From Saprospiraceae bacterium (GTDB lineage: Bacteria; Bacteroidota; Bacteroidia; Chitinophagales; Saprospiraceae), in the NCBI GenBank assembly GCA_013140975.1, contig JABFRV010000072.1, forward strand, positions 1 through 48,282: a DNA stretch of 48,282 bases, read 5' to 3'. Positions 12,501 through 18,365 of the stretch are shown piece by piece (the stretch's first letter is position 1; every line of letters starts with the position of its first letter). Below the pieces are notes generated by a model, which saw nothing but the letters and a program-made list of their open reading frames with translations, was not told the origin of the DNA and did not search any database. The position numbers and the translations under genes are program-made.

Positions 12501-14674
12501 ATTCCGTCCCTGAAGTATTGGTACTTTGCTCCAATGATATAATCTGAAACTCTGGCTTTTATACAAGAACCTCCAGCACACACTTCAGTTTTATCTAAGA
12601 TTAGTGTTTCACTTGGGAATAAACCAACCTTACCAATATTTATATATGAATTACCACAAGCATCATACCCTTGAATGGTATATGTTGCTGTTGATAAATC
12701 TAGATTAGGTGGTAAGCCGGCAAAAGAAGAATCCTGTTGGCCGGGATAAGGAGGGTACGGCAATGTTCCATTATATGGCGGAGTAGAAGCATACGCATTC
12801 GAGGTGGTACCAATAATCTGCCAATAATATGGTGTTGCCAGAGCCGGTGGAGCAGGCTGTAGATTGTAAATATTCATATCTGCCAGTATCGCGGGCTCAC
12901 AAACCAATCCATAACCTACATCATATGTAGGTTGTGTCCAGGTTGGTACTGTTTCAGTTACGGTTATATAATGACAACCATCTGTAAATTGGAAAGTATA
13001 TGTTCCTCCACTTACTAATTTAGAAAACTTACCTGTGTTGGGAACATCAGGTATTTCAGAGTATTTTCCAACATCTGAAGGTCCTGCAATAATTTGATAG
13101 GAATAGTACGCTGGATACACGGGATTTTTATTTACCCCTATGAGTGTAATAACTCCTGAGCCAAAACATTTTTGTGTATTATCAACTGTTACTGTTGGTT
13201 CCTCATATAAAGGAACTGTAAAGTTTCCACCACAGGTTGCACCACAGGCGTCTACCATACTATAGGAATAGCTACCAGGGTCAAGAGCTTGATAATTTTG
13301 ATAATCACCATAATTCATCGGCGCCGGGTAACCCGGAAGGGAATTGCCCATATTATCTTTTAGATCAATTATTATAGGGTAAGTCGCAATATATGCACCA
13401 TGACTATAATAATTATACCAATTAATTTTCTGCGAACCAACACTTGGACAGGTTGCATAACCACCACAACTCATAGCGCCTGGTCCTGGTCCAATCAATT
13501 CATATGTGACCATATTAGTTTTTCCGCAAGCATCTGTTACTGTAATAGTGACTTTACATGGTCTTGGTAAATCAGGAGTAACTCCACATACCGGTGCATT
13601 AGTTATGGTTGCTGAATAACCGCAATCACTTGTAATATCAATAGTATAAGGTCCAATTCCATTATCGCATCGACAATAATATAATGTTGCTGTTCCTGGA
13701 CCCATACCGAGTGGATCACATTTTCCTGCATTTGCAGAAACTGACAAACAAGGAGGAATATATTCACCAGTAGTAATTGTATGTTCTATAAAACCGCCGC
13801 ATTCATCTCTTACTCTGACAACACTTGTTGAATTGGGTGGAAATACAAAATTTGTAGGATTGGTCGTACTTGAAGTTGGAGTACCAGGACCAGACACTAT
13901 CGTAAATAAATATGGAGCTGTACCTCCTCCTCCAGTCATTTCATATAGAGAATTTCCTGCACAATCTGAAAAGCCTTTAAAGACAGAATTTAGAGCCGGA
14001 GGCGGTGGATTTAAAGGTACCTGAATGGTATAAGTTTTGAAATTACCACATGCATCTTTCGCTTGTAATTTAAAAGTCTTTCCTGCCCAATCAGACGGGA
14101 TAGAAGTGCAAAATTCTGTATCGGATCCATATGGAGGCAATCCCGCACCATCATTCGGTAAAGTCCCGTTGGGTGCAGAAATTCTATAAGTATATGGAGG
14201 CCTTTGTTCAAATGGATCTGCATCTATTATTCCTGTAATATTGATACATATTTTCCCTGGAGCTCCTCCGGAACAATCCTTGAAAGTTACATCTGCCAGA
14301 AATTGCCAGTTTTGCTCATACGTTGAAGTAACGGTAGAGCTAGCTGTGAATTCATCATTATCTAGTTCAACTTCTGTCACTGTAAATGTACCTTTCGGCA
14401 AATCAGTGAAAGTGTACATACTGCTGCCTGGACCTAAACTGGTCTGAGGAATTCCTGGTCCAGTGATAATATACAAACTGGTAGGATCCGCCCCGGATAC
14501 TTTTACTGTACCGTCAGAAAGACAGATAGATTCTGTAGAGCTAAGTGTTCCTGTAAATTGACCACTAATGCTTACAGGAATCAAAGTTCCAATTACAAGA
14601 AACACATTCAATACACTTTTAATTTGCAACAAAGCGGCTTGAACAATTGACGAAAATGATTTTGCAGTTTTCAT
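524..14674 (-). CDS. Giant secreted DUF11/SdrD_B repeat adhesin with T9SS type A sorting domain
   Basis: A 4716-residue uninterrupted frame. Residues 1 to about 38 are a signal peptide (hydrophobic LNVFLVIGTLIPVSISG). Residues about 40-850 are Cys-bearing Ig/SprB-like domains with recurrent DACG motifs. From about residue 852 to 4047 there are 19 DUF11-type repeats, most opening with F/W-DLAL-K and a YGQ or YGE motif. Each ends in an acidic linker such as DEDDHDPA. Four SdrD_B domains follow (about 4047-4490; motifs GDKVWKDTDGDG, GDYIWHDRDVDG, GGRVFLDADFDG, GDYVWLDANANG). Then come a linker starting LEWLGFEG and a type A sorting domain (YPNPTDNNLNIEIG to the end). Known of these families: cell-surface stalk or adhesion modules exported by Sec and then T9SS, with the tail cleaved. 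Inference: a long surface fibre for attachment. The first codon lies 100 nt after the stop of the small SdrD_B-like gene, so the two may be co-transcribed. No frameshift is seen. Confidence 0.93.
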   Translation of the reverse strand: MKTAKSFSSIVQAALLQIKSVLNVFLVIGTLIPVSISGQFTGTLSSTESICLSDGTVKVSGADPTSLYIITGPGIPQTSLGPGSSMYTFTDLPKGTFTVTEVELDNDEFTASSTVTSTYEQNWQFLADVTFKDCSGGAPGKICINITGIIDADPFEQRPPYTYRISAPNGTLPNDGAGLPPYGSDTEFCTSIPSDWAGKTFKLQAKDACGNFKTYTIQVPLNPPPPALNSVFKGFSDCAGNSLYEMTGGGGTAPYLFTIVSGPGTPTSSTTNPTNFVFPPNSTSVVRVRDECGGFIEHTITTGEYIPPCLSVSANAGKCDPLGMGPGTATLYYCRCDNGIGPYTIDITSDCGYSATITNAPVCGVTPDLPRPCKVTITVTDACGKTNMVTYELIGPGPGAMSCGGYATCPSVGSQKINWYNYYSHGAYIATYPIIIDLKDNMGNSLPGYPAPMNYGDYQNYQALDPGSYSYSMVDACGATCGGNFTVPLYEEPTVTVDNTQKCFGSGVITLIGVNKNPVYPAYYSYQIIAGPSDVGKYSEIPDVPNTGKFSKLVSGGTYTFQFTDGCHYITVTETVPTWTQPTYDVGYGLVCEPAILADMNIYNLQPAPPALATPYYWQIIGTTSNAYASTPPYNGTLPYPPYPGQQDSSFAGLPPNLDLSTATYTIQGYDACGNSYINIGKVGLFPSETLILDKTEVCAGGSCIKARVSDYIIGAKYQYFRDGIKVAESNKLFTNICPALPGTYTARIVAGIAPDTCVKETSGVLVTATAEIKITNPDPKCPNDPVDLTAPAITAGSTPGVLSYWQDLALTIPLTNPSMVTVADTYYIRLITMTTPSCDISAPVYVTNKGCRFDLALQKVLTSAGPFVPGDDVTFTITVYNQGQTDAFNINVTDYIPTGMSLNDSDWTLSGSTATLNTPIASLLIGASTTVDITLKIDDLFQGTSLTNWAEISSADIDTDPNNTPPVDFDSDPDGTNFNQPGETDDLEDDNVIDQEGKMGGDEDDHDPAQITIVQTFDLALRKVVVTPGPYTYGQTIDYRITVFNQGTLIAKDIEVSDSIPSGYTYVPSDNPTWTGFYPKVKTTIAGPMIPGDSSFVIIKLKLNNNPGSGSALINKAEISDATDGSGNPVTDIDSDMDDNFGNDIGGEPFGSTDNEINDAGANDEDDADPAGIKIWDLALKKVVTTAGPYVYGQDITFTITVYNQGTESAQNVQISDYIPEGYTLNDANWSGSPIATRTLAGPIAPGDNISTTIVLKLEMVANPDSKSWMNYSEITASEDESGTDRTNDDVDSDAGSNGPNENGIVEDGPGDDDINSISDTDPGSQDDHDPAGIEIFDLALRKVVTTAGPYTYGQTIDFRISVFNQGNVGAKNIKITDYIPSGYSFNSGDNPGWIGGSPIVETTLLDPLAPGDSTFVVIKLKLLPNPSGANALVNDAEISRVEDLTGTSRTDDIDSSPDAIQANDPGGVVYSGDDNEIGESGKAGDDEDDHDPAGIKIWDLALKKVVTTAGPYAYGQDITFTITVYNQGTESAQDLQISDYIPEGFTLNDANWSGSPIATRTLAGPIAPGDNVSTTIVLKLEMVANPDSKSWMNYSEITASEDESGTDRTNDDVDSDAGSNGTNENGIVEDGPGDDDINSISDTDPGSQDDHDPAGIEIFDLALRKVVTTAGPYTYGQTIDFRISVFNQGNVGVKNIKITDYIPSGYSFNSSDNPNWTGGSPIAETTILDPLAPGDSTFVVIKLKLLPNPSGSNVLVNDAEISRVEDLTGTSRTDDIDSSPDATQANDPGGVVYSGDDNEIEESGKAGDDEDDHDPAGIQIWDLALTKVLSTAGPYAYGQDVIFTLTIYNQGTEAAQNIEISDYIPEGFELNDANWSGSPIATRTLTGPLAAGDDVTTTIVLKFVSVANPDPKSWINYSEITKSEDLSGTDKTNDDVDSDAGSNGTNENNILPGGPGDNDVASVTDSGVGSQDDHDPDGLSIFDLALRKVVTTAGPYTYGQLVDFRISVFNQGTITAQDIEISDYIPSGFSFSGTDNPDWTGGGSLAKTTIQGPLASGDSTFVVIRLKVLPNPGSAKAYVNDAEISRAEDLTGTPRTDDIDSSPDGNQTNDNGGIVYSSDDNEINESGKNGDDEDDHDPAGINIWDLALNKKLDDPGPYAYGDKLPFTITVYNQGTETAQNIEVSDYIPAGYIYNAGDNPDWTGTAPTVTTTIAGPLAPGDNAKVTIILELAMANGPREWYNYSEITGSEDTNETDRTNDDVDSQAGSNNGTENGINPGGPGDDDIANIDPNGNQDDHDPAAPWIFDLATIITNDDNFINSYGENVTFAISVVNQGNIPSAGYTLSVNVPDGFIFDGGINPGWIYNSLTGVASLVIPATDTIKPGETNNFNIVLKAQPASGVDAWTVEVEISKDKPVAEEAGIKDIDSSPDANFGNDAGGNPIPDSEGGNFPGSDDILSGNGTGAPDDTDAATDEDDNDPEFVQVFDLALKKTLANAAPYTYNSIHTFYITVYNQGNIAAKNIVVSDYIPDGYAFTDNNGWTGPGPIINNLITSTIRPGDSVVLQLDLAFVMASLPTTNKTWINYSEIVAASDTTDTPRTDVDSGPGSNGPNENSVLPGKPGDDNITSTSDTGTGSQDDHDPAGPWIFDLATIIENEDDFIASYGDQVKFPIKVVNQGNIPSAGYTISVDVPSGFVFDPNLNTGWTYNSFTGVATYVVSVFDTIMPGQVDSFGINLIAQPVAAGDYLGWTVDVEISQDRPVADEVGINDIDSNPDANFTNDAGGSPMPDSEGGSFPGSDDILAGDGTGSPNDTNATGDEDDNDPEYVQVFDLALKKTLTNNAPYNYGELHTFKITVYNQGSVTAQNIEVKDYIPDGYTFVDNNNWTGGPAAGPGVTVKTTIPGPLKPGESTELTLEMTFVMATQQTSNKTWINYSEIASAQDSLGAPRKDIDSDDDTNGPNENNVLPGKPGDDNITSTSDTGLGSQDDHDPAGPWIFDLATIIENDDDFILAYGEDVTFSIKTVNQGNIPSAGYTISVDVPEGFKFNAADNAGWTYNPGTGVASYVYPVTDIINPGETDLLNLVLEAQPASAGNYLAWTVESEISQDNPVADEAGINDIDSNPDSNFTNDNGGSPMPDSEGGNFPGSDDILSGDGADPGAHNDTNASTDEDDNDPEYVQVFDLALKKTLLNNGPYNYGELHTFNITVYNQGSVTAQNIAVYDYIPDGYTFVDNNNWTGGPAAGPGATVKTTIAGPLKPGDSTVLTLDMTFVMATQQTSNKTWINYSEIVSAEDTLGVERPDVDSEPGSNGPNENNVLPGKPGDDNITSTSDTGLGSQDDHDPAGPWIFDLATIIENDDDFILAYGEDVTFSIKTVNQGNIPSAGYTINVDVPEGFKFNAADNAGWTYNPGTGVASYVYPVTDIINPGETDLLKLVLEAQPASAGNYLAWTVESEISQDNPVADEAGINDIDSNPDSNFTNDNGGSPMPDSEGGNFPGSDDILSGDGADPGAHNDTNAATDEDDNDPEYVQVFDLALKKTLTNNAPYNYGDLHTFKITVYNQGSVTAQNIAVKDYIPDGYTFVNNNGWTGGPAAGPGATVNTTIAGPLKPGDSTVLTLNMTFVMATQQTSNKTWINYSEIASAQDTLGVVRPDVDSDDDSNGPNENSILPGKPGDDNITSISDTGTGSQDDHDPAGPWIFDLATIIENDNDLVNKYGDDVTFPITTVNQGNIPSAGYTLSVNVPAGFKFNAADNPGWTYNAGTGIATFIVPATDTINPGDTQTRSIILEAQPVLPGSLDNWTVEIEISDDNPVADEVGINDIDSDPDSDFANDNGGNPLPDSESGNYPGSDDILGGDGTKPGDHLDTNAATDEDDNDPEFVQIVDLALRKWVPNEKLYYLPDDTVHFVISLHNQGNITSAITGVRDYMPHGYIFSSAINPGWTQVGTDLEYSHNSNLYPGDSVQLWLKLIVQIPSSNVTPYSWENYSEITSVIDTNQVDRTNDDADSEPGSNTPWEKDVHDDTAWDDIIDGNGQPNNEDEDDHDPEKVTVTAYLGDKVWKDTDGDGIQDVGEPGIKGVEVILYDCVTGNVVKKDTTDVNGEYGFEALLSGNYFVRFMNPDPENCGFTFKDSTSNDKTDSDVNPAGISDCTFLDWGERDSTMDAGLVLWASYGDYIWHDRDVDGMQESGEEPVPGVLVTLYDAKTNLPIRTALTDANGLYHFEKLLPGSYYAKYDPPAGWNITDPNVGPDFKDSDVDGSNGPRTNATTFLSPGEDDLTWDLGLWKCAMIGGRVFLDADFDGIFDPTENGINGLEVHLVNAMTGVTVTKLRTGVNPATPSDDGYYKYACIKPGMYYLRFERPGHLAASDDLKGSDRNRDSDINHANGVNTTRKFTVRSEDMFLNVGAGFMNKAVVGDYVWLDANANGIQEFGEEPLEGVNVFAVRPNGTIVSESKTGTDGHYTLDGIAQGDYYVRFEPPFSYGFTLPNAGNDPVNSDVDGTNGWGTTKTYRILVGDDRPTIDAGLVFQVLPLEWLGFEGRYNGNFTELDWKTGVEINNDHFEVERRHESEASFTNIANVSASQDLASKLHEYNHDDYNVSKSGIYYYRIKQVDRNGKFTYSKTISIRVDNAKELSLIIYPNPTDNNLNIEIGMAIDSELEVRVFDETGKNVLTNPFGGFRKAGTYRENLNTSILAVGQYNLQIKTTSGIINKRFIVAR
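3588..7766 (-). repeat. Higher-order repeat array B in the giant adhesin (unit about 1053 nt)
   Basis: Four successive units with boundaries at 3588, 4641, 5694, 6741 and 7766 measure 1053, 1053, 1047 and 1026 nt. Each encodes a pair of DUF11 domains, a 'FDLATII' type followed by a 'FDLALKKT' type. The two middle copies of the FDLATII domain differ by only about three residues over some 195, and their DNA is almost as similar. Boundaries are set on the recurring CCTGCAGGATCATGATC segment that encodes the DHDPAG linker. Confidence 0.9.
8252..11158 (-). repeat. Higher-order repeat array A in the giant adhesin (unit 969 nt)
   Basis: Three units of exactly 969 nt (323 codons) at 8252-9220, 9221-10189 and 10190-11158. 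Each encodes a 'WDLALKK' DUF11 domain and a 'FDLALRK' DUF11 domain. The two right-hand units differ by only a few percent in both DNA and protein; the left unit is more diverged. Confidence 0.9.
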
Positions 14675-14701
14675 TTTAAAGACTTTAATTTTTACTTTAA
14701 T

Positions 14702-14755
14702 TGTGATATAAAAATTATATCACAGAATTTAAATTTCGAAAATTTATAAATTTTC
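14702..14755 (-). promoter_or_regulatory. Two perfect palindromes upstream of the giant adhesin gene
   Basis: The first is a 10-bp inverted repeat (TGTGATATAA at 14702-14711, TTATATCACA at 14715-14724) with a 3-nt loop, ending 28 nt before the start codon. The second is the 18-bp palindrome GAAAATTTATAAATTTTC at 14738-14755. They could be operator sites, or the first could be a weak terminator or leader hairpin between the two genes. There is no clear U-tract, so the role is unknown. Confidence 0.35.
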
Positions 14756-14774
14756 CAAAAGGCTTACTTTATAC

Positions 14775-15257
14775 TTATTTAGTTAGTCCAATATTTTTTA
14801 ACCCAGCTTTTGTGAAAACCACAAATGCTGTATTTCCTACTTCTCCATATTCTTCATGCACATATGTGCTAGGGCGTACAATATTGTACACCTCATTTTC
14901 AAAAGTTATTACTAATTGTACAGGAAATTCATTCGTATAAAAAATATATTCACCACTTACACTTGTTCTGTTTTCTACAAGAACCTGGTCTGGTTTTTTA
15001 TTTATGCCCTTTCGGATAAGGCGGATATTGGCGCCATTTAGAGCCGTTTCATTCTCATCCAATTTGCCGTTTTTATTGGTATCTATGTATATTATTCCTG
15101 CTACATAACTCTTGGATTTATCAATTTTTTCTTCTAAACTTTGAGATTGAATATTTGAAGAAAAAATCATTGAGAATAAGATCACCAACAATGTAATGTT
15201 AACTTGATTCAAGAATTGAATCTTAAAGGCAGATTGAATTTGTGTCATATTTTTCAT
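14775..15257 (-). CDS. Small secreted protein with one SdrD_B/Cna-B-like domain
   Basis: 160 residues. An N-terminal signal sequence (hydrophobic VNITLLVILFSMIFSSNIQSQS) is followed by one SdrD_B-like domain, with the Ca-binding style motif YIDTNKNGKLDENE and the usual strand pattern GANIRLIRKG ... SGEYIFYT. There is no T9SS tail and no lipobox, so it is probably periplasmic or released. It lies directly upstream of the giant adhesin on the same strand, which carries four domains of the same class. Inference: it may be an accessory protein of that adhesin. The ATG at 15257 or the in-frame ATG at 15248 could be used. Confidence 0.75.
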   Translation of the reverse strand: MKNMTQIQSAFKIQFLNQVNITLLVILFSMIFSSNIQSQSLEEKIDKSKSYVAGIIYIDTNKNGKLDENETALNGANIRLIRKGINKKPDQVLVENRTSVSGEYIFYTNEFPVQLVITFENEVYNIVRPSTYVHEEYGEVGNTAFVVFTKAGLKNIGLTK

Positions 15258-16356
15258 ATAAAAGAAATTTCATTATTTGTAACTAATAGAACTTGTGCAT
15301 TTAATCTATTTTGTAAAAAGGGGAAGAAATAGAGAAGGATATTCTTAACACTCATTTTTTTCACCTCTACAGGAATTAATACCAAACCGGAAAATTGGAA
15401 CAAAACATTTAACATTGATGTGTTCAAAAGAGAATTGAACCTGCTTTCCGTAGGAAAGTGAATTTCTATATTATTGGAATGATTTAAATCAGATGTATTA
15501 GCGTAGTGAAGGGACTTAACTAGCGTCAAGTTTTTATATATAATGCAAATTTGCTTTGCACATGGTAATTTATACCAACTAAAATTAGGAAATATATCTC
15601 CTATATTCATTTGTAGTTTTTATCTTTTTAAACCTTGAAGCCATTATCATCGCAGAAAAGCACCTGGTAAAAGTTCCCAGATTATCATAAGTTTGGGGGG
15701 AAAACTTATGGGTCTATCTCTCAGATGGATGTTGTCTTCAATTCTAATTCAAGTAATGCTCCGATAAATCATAATATGGGTAATACCATATAATGAATCC
15801 ATCAGGCAGAAATTGCTTTAGCATGCAAAGAAATGAGAAGTTAAATACATATTATAATATTTTCACATATTTTTATTTAATACTATATATTTAACTGTAT
15901 TATAGACTTTTACGAATATTATAATATTAATTTGATAGAAGATATTTAATTATAATTGAAAACCAAAGTGGGGGTTACTTTCCTATTTAATTCTTCTTTC
16001 CGTCAGAAGATCATAAGTATGAAATAGCTATTCGATTGCCGATATAGCTTCGATGAATGATGAATTAATAAATAGAAATTAAATTACAGAGTAGATTATT
16101 GCAAGAAACACCAGACAGGTTACCAATAACTTGCATAATATGATCCTAGACTAATAATTGATCGCTAGAATAAATTGAATCTACTGGTTTCAATTTTTCA
16201 TTTTTTCAGGTTTCCATAAGTTTATTATTTAGGCACTAAATTCATCGGATTCATTTACGATTATCTTATTCTTAATACCGTAAAGATTATAAACTTAATC
16301 CCTCTGACCCAATTCTGAATATCTAAAAAGTGGGTGAATGCGATTGTAACTTAACT
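15258..16356. other. 1.1-kb stretch without a convincing gene
   Basis: Only a doubtful 118-codon frame at 15254-15610 (minus) is present, with composition unlike its neighbours. A perfect 9-bp inverted repeat with a G-rich loop lies at 15686-15710 (CATAAGTTT / AAACTTATG), without a U-tract. The rest is AT-rich with frequent stops in all frames. It may be decayed sequence. Confidence 0.5.
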
Positions 16357-16812
16357 CTAAAGCAATATCCATTTTTCAAAGCAAACACTATTTTCTACAT
16401 TCTGATACTGCCCGTAATTAGGGATGACAGTATAATTGCACTTTTTGTAGAGCGCTATTGCTTCCGGCTGATTCATGCCAGTTTCAAGTATGCATTTTTT
16501 GTAATTTAATTCTTTGGCCCAAATTTCTAATTCTTTTAGAATTGCTGAAGCAATTCCTTGTCCTCTAAATTGTGGAGGCACATACATCCGCTTTACTTCC
16601 ATAGTATCCGATTCATACTCCTTCAATGCACCACATCCCACTGGAACATCATTATCATAGCAAATTATTATATGGAAAATTTTGTCTATCTTATTGTACT
16701 GCGAATAAAAACTATGATCTGCACCATCACGTATCGCAAGTTCTTTGTCTAATTCTTTGACCAAGCTGACAAAATCTGAATTCGAGGAATTGGTTCTTAA
16801 AATCTGATTCAT
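16357..16812 (-). CDS. GNAT-family N-acetyltransferase
   Basis: 151 residues, the usual length of a single GNAT domain. The acetyl-CoA binding motif A is clear at about residues 74-94 (VKRMYVPPQFRGQGIASAIL, with the Q-x-x-G-x-G pyrophosphate loop at Q81-G86). The C-terminal ALYKKCNYTVI strand-helix is also typical. It is likely a cytoplasmic enzyme that acetylates an amine on a small molecule or protein; the substrate cannot be read from the sequence. There are 106 nt between it and the next gene upstream on the same strand. No terminator was seen after it. Confidence 0.88.
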   Translation of the reverse strand: MNQILRTNSSNSDFVSLVKELDKELAIRDGADHSFYSQYNKIDKIFHIIICYDNDVPVGCGALKEYESDTMEVKRMYVPPQFRGQGIASAILKELEIWAKELNYKKCILETGMNQPEAIALYKKCNYTVIPNYGQYQNVENSVCFEKWILL

Positions 16813-16918
16813 GAAATTGAATTACTTCGTTAGTTTGATAAATTATGAATGTCCTTGAATTTAAGTTATTTTGACTATTCAATAAATTGCTAATTAACAA
16901 GCTTAAATTAAATGCATT

Positions 16919-17512
16919 TTACTTTCTCTTTTTCAATTTAGAATATTGTACAAAATGAAACGCAATCAAAAATGGTGATAATACTATTATAATAAATTGA
17001 ATAATAATTGCTAGGGCTATATGAGAAGTCAATTTGCTTAAAACTTTAACACCCGTTTTTGGAATCTTCTTACTGTCAAATTCGCATACGGATCTCCAAT
17101 GATCTATGGATTCTCTCAGTAAATCCTGATCTGAAATGTGTAGCTGATACAAATTCTTAGAATCGCATCCAAGAGCAAACGCTCGAAAACTAGCTTTTGG
17201 GTAGATTAAAAGTCCGAGCAGAAAACCACTGGAATTAATTAGATATGCTGCGAAATAGTTAAGACAGCCAGAGCCAATTTCCCAACTCGAAATTTCTAAC
17301 TCTCCAAGAATCTTGCTTTCAAATCCTGTAATTAAATGATGAATATCATGTCTTAAAACGGCTTTACGCCTCGCATCCCAGTTTGGGATATAGAAGTGAA
17401 ATAAACCCCCTAACTCAATTGTAACAAATGATAACTTATTGCCGCCTTCTTCACCAAGATTATATTCCTGATAAAATTTTTCAAGTTGTACAGAAACACT
17501 ATTATCATTCAT
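16919..17512 (-). CDS. Coq4-like protein with C-terminal membrane segment
   Basis: 197 residues. It contains H55-D-I-H-H59, then 11 residues, then E71, which matches the HDxxHx11E metal-binding signature of the ubiquinone-biosynthesis protein Coq4. A hydrophobic span at about 163-187 followed by KLKKRK suggests a C-terminal membrane anchor with a cytoplasmic end. Known: Coq4 takes part in decarboxylation/hydroxylation of the C1 position in coenzyme Q synthesis. Bacteroidota normally make menaquinone, so a quinone role here is uncertain, and it may be a divergent Coq4-family protein with another isoprenoid or lipid substrate. A 14-bp palindrome (TTGTTTTAAAACAA, 17512-17525) touches the start codon. 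Confidence 0.65.
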   Translation of the reverse strand: MNDNSVSVQLEKFYQEYNLGEEGGNKLSFVTIELGGLFHFYIPNWDARRKAVLRHDIHHLITGFESKILGELEISSWEIGSGCLNYFAAYLINSSGFLLGLLIYPKASFRAFALGCDSKNLYQLHISDQDLLRESIDHWRSVCEFDSKKIPKTGVKVLSKLTSHIALAIIIQFIIIVLSPFLIAFHFVQYSKLKKRK

Positions 17513-17713
17513 TGTTTTAAAACAAAAGGATCACACTATAGTTTACTTAGATTTGAATAAATTTATTCTTACTAAAATAGTATTTACCAAATAACTTAAA
17601 GCGAACAAAGTTGTTGAGCGTCCTTCTGTTTTTATAATGATGTAAACAATTTGATTACTCTTAGAACTTTACTTGCATATCTAAAATTCAAGTCAATAGA
17701 AGTGTAAAGATTA

Positions 17714-18205
17714 TTATAGGCTCAACAGATAATTTATATATTCCTTTCCACGTCTCTCTGCAAAAAAATCTAAAATTAACATTAGGGCAGATTGAATAAG
17801 AAGGCCCAATCCAAATCCCTTCCACAAAGATTCCGATGGAAAATAAAAAAATAAAAATAGACCTATCAATAGTAAGCTAATTTCAATAAATTTATACAGT
17901 TGAAAACTTTTCATTACCTTTTCCATCCGTGGTAATTCAACCAACTGAATTTGTGTTTTGTCATGCTTACAATAATCTTGTACTCTTTCAATATCTTTTG
18001 GACTTCTAATGTAAATACTCGCTCCCACAATCCATTGAATTATAGCTATGGATACTAATGAGTATGAAAGTCCGGAGTAAAAATCTTTGTTGAGTTTAAT
18101 GAGAAAATATATTGAGCATACAACCGCAAGCAATCCGGCCAATAAAAACAAGATACTTTCATTTCTTTCTGCTGTGAAGTACTTAGTAATTGCATCCATA
18201 ATCAT
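17714..18205 (-). CDS. Small integral membrane protein of unknown function
   Basis: 163 residues with about four predicted membrane helices (near residues 18-36, 45-66, 107-126 and 131-149). A central soluble loop contains the charged stretch SPKDIERVQDYCKHDKTQ. No recognised catalytic motif. A likely -7 box (TACATTTG on the minus strand, 18222-18229) lies just upstream, so it is probably its own transcription unit, divergent from the beta-helix gene. Either ATG at 18205 or 18199 could start it. Confidence 0.72.
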   Translation of the reverse strand: MIMDAITKYFTAERNESILFLLAGLLAVVCSIYFLIKLNKDFYSGLSYSLVSIAIIQWIVGASIYIRSPKDIERVQDYCKHDKTQIQLVELPRMEKVMKSFQLYKFIEISLLLIGLFLFFYFPSESLWKGFGLGLLIQSALMLILDFFAERRGKEYINYLLSL

Positions 18206-18221
18206 TACTTAATTTATTGTA

Positions 18222-18229
18222 CAAATGTA
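18222..18229 (-). promoter_or_regulatory. Candidate Bacteroidota -7 promoter element
   Basis: TACATTTG on the minus strand matches TAnnTTTG, 17 nt upstream of the membrane-protein start. No good -33 TTG is seen at the expected distance. Confidence 0.4.
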
Positions 18230-18258
18230 CTCCAACTAGATGAATAATAATAGGATTC

Positions 18259-18266
18259 TAATTTTG
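18259..18266 (+). promoter_or_regulatory. Candidate Bacteroidota -7 promoter element
   Basis: TAATTTTG matches TAnnTTTG, about 60 nt before the first ATG of the beta-helix gene. The -33 element is not clear. Confidence 0.38.
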
Positions 18267-18365
18267 TTTGAACTCCAGTAATTCGAATAAAATTAAAAAT
18301 CATTTGAGCAACAAAAACGAATTTAAATGTGTCTATTTCGTAGTTTTACACAATTTATCTTGAAT

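Noticed and set aside
14702-14724. TGTGA...TCACA palindrome as a CRP-type site
   Set aside because: The spacing between TGTGA and TCACA is 13 nt instead of the 6 nt of CRP sites.
15254-15610. 118-codon minus-strand frame overlapping the small SdrD_B-like gene by 4 nt
   Set aside because: The overlap resembles translational coupling, but the predicted protein has no signal, domain or family pattern, and its composition looks like translated spacer.
15686-15710. 9-bp inverted repeat with G-rich loop as a terminator
   Set aside because: No U-tract on either strand and no gene ends nearby.
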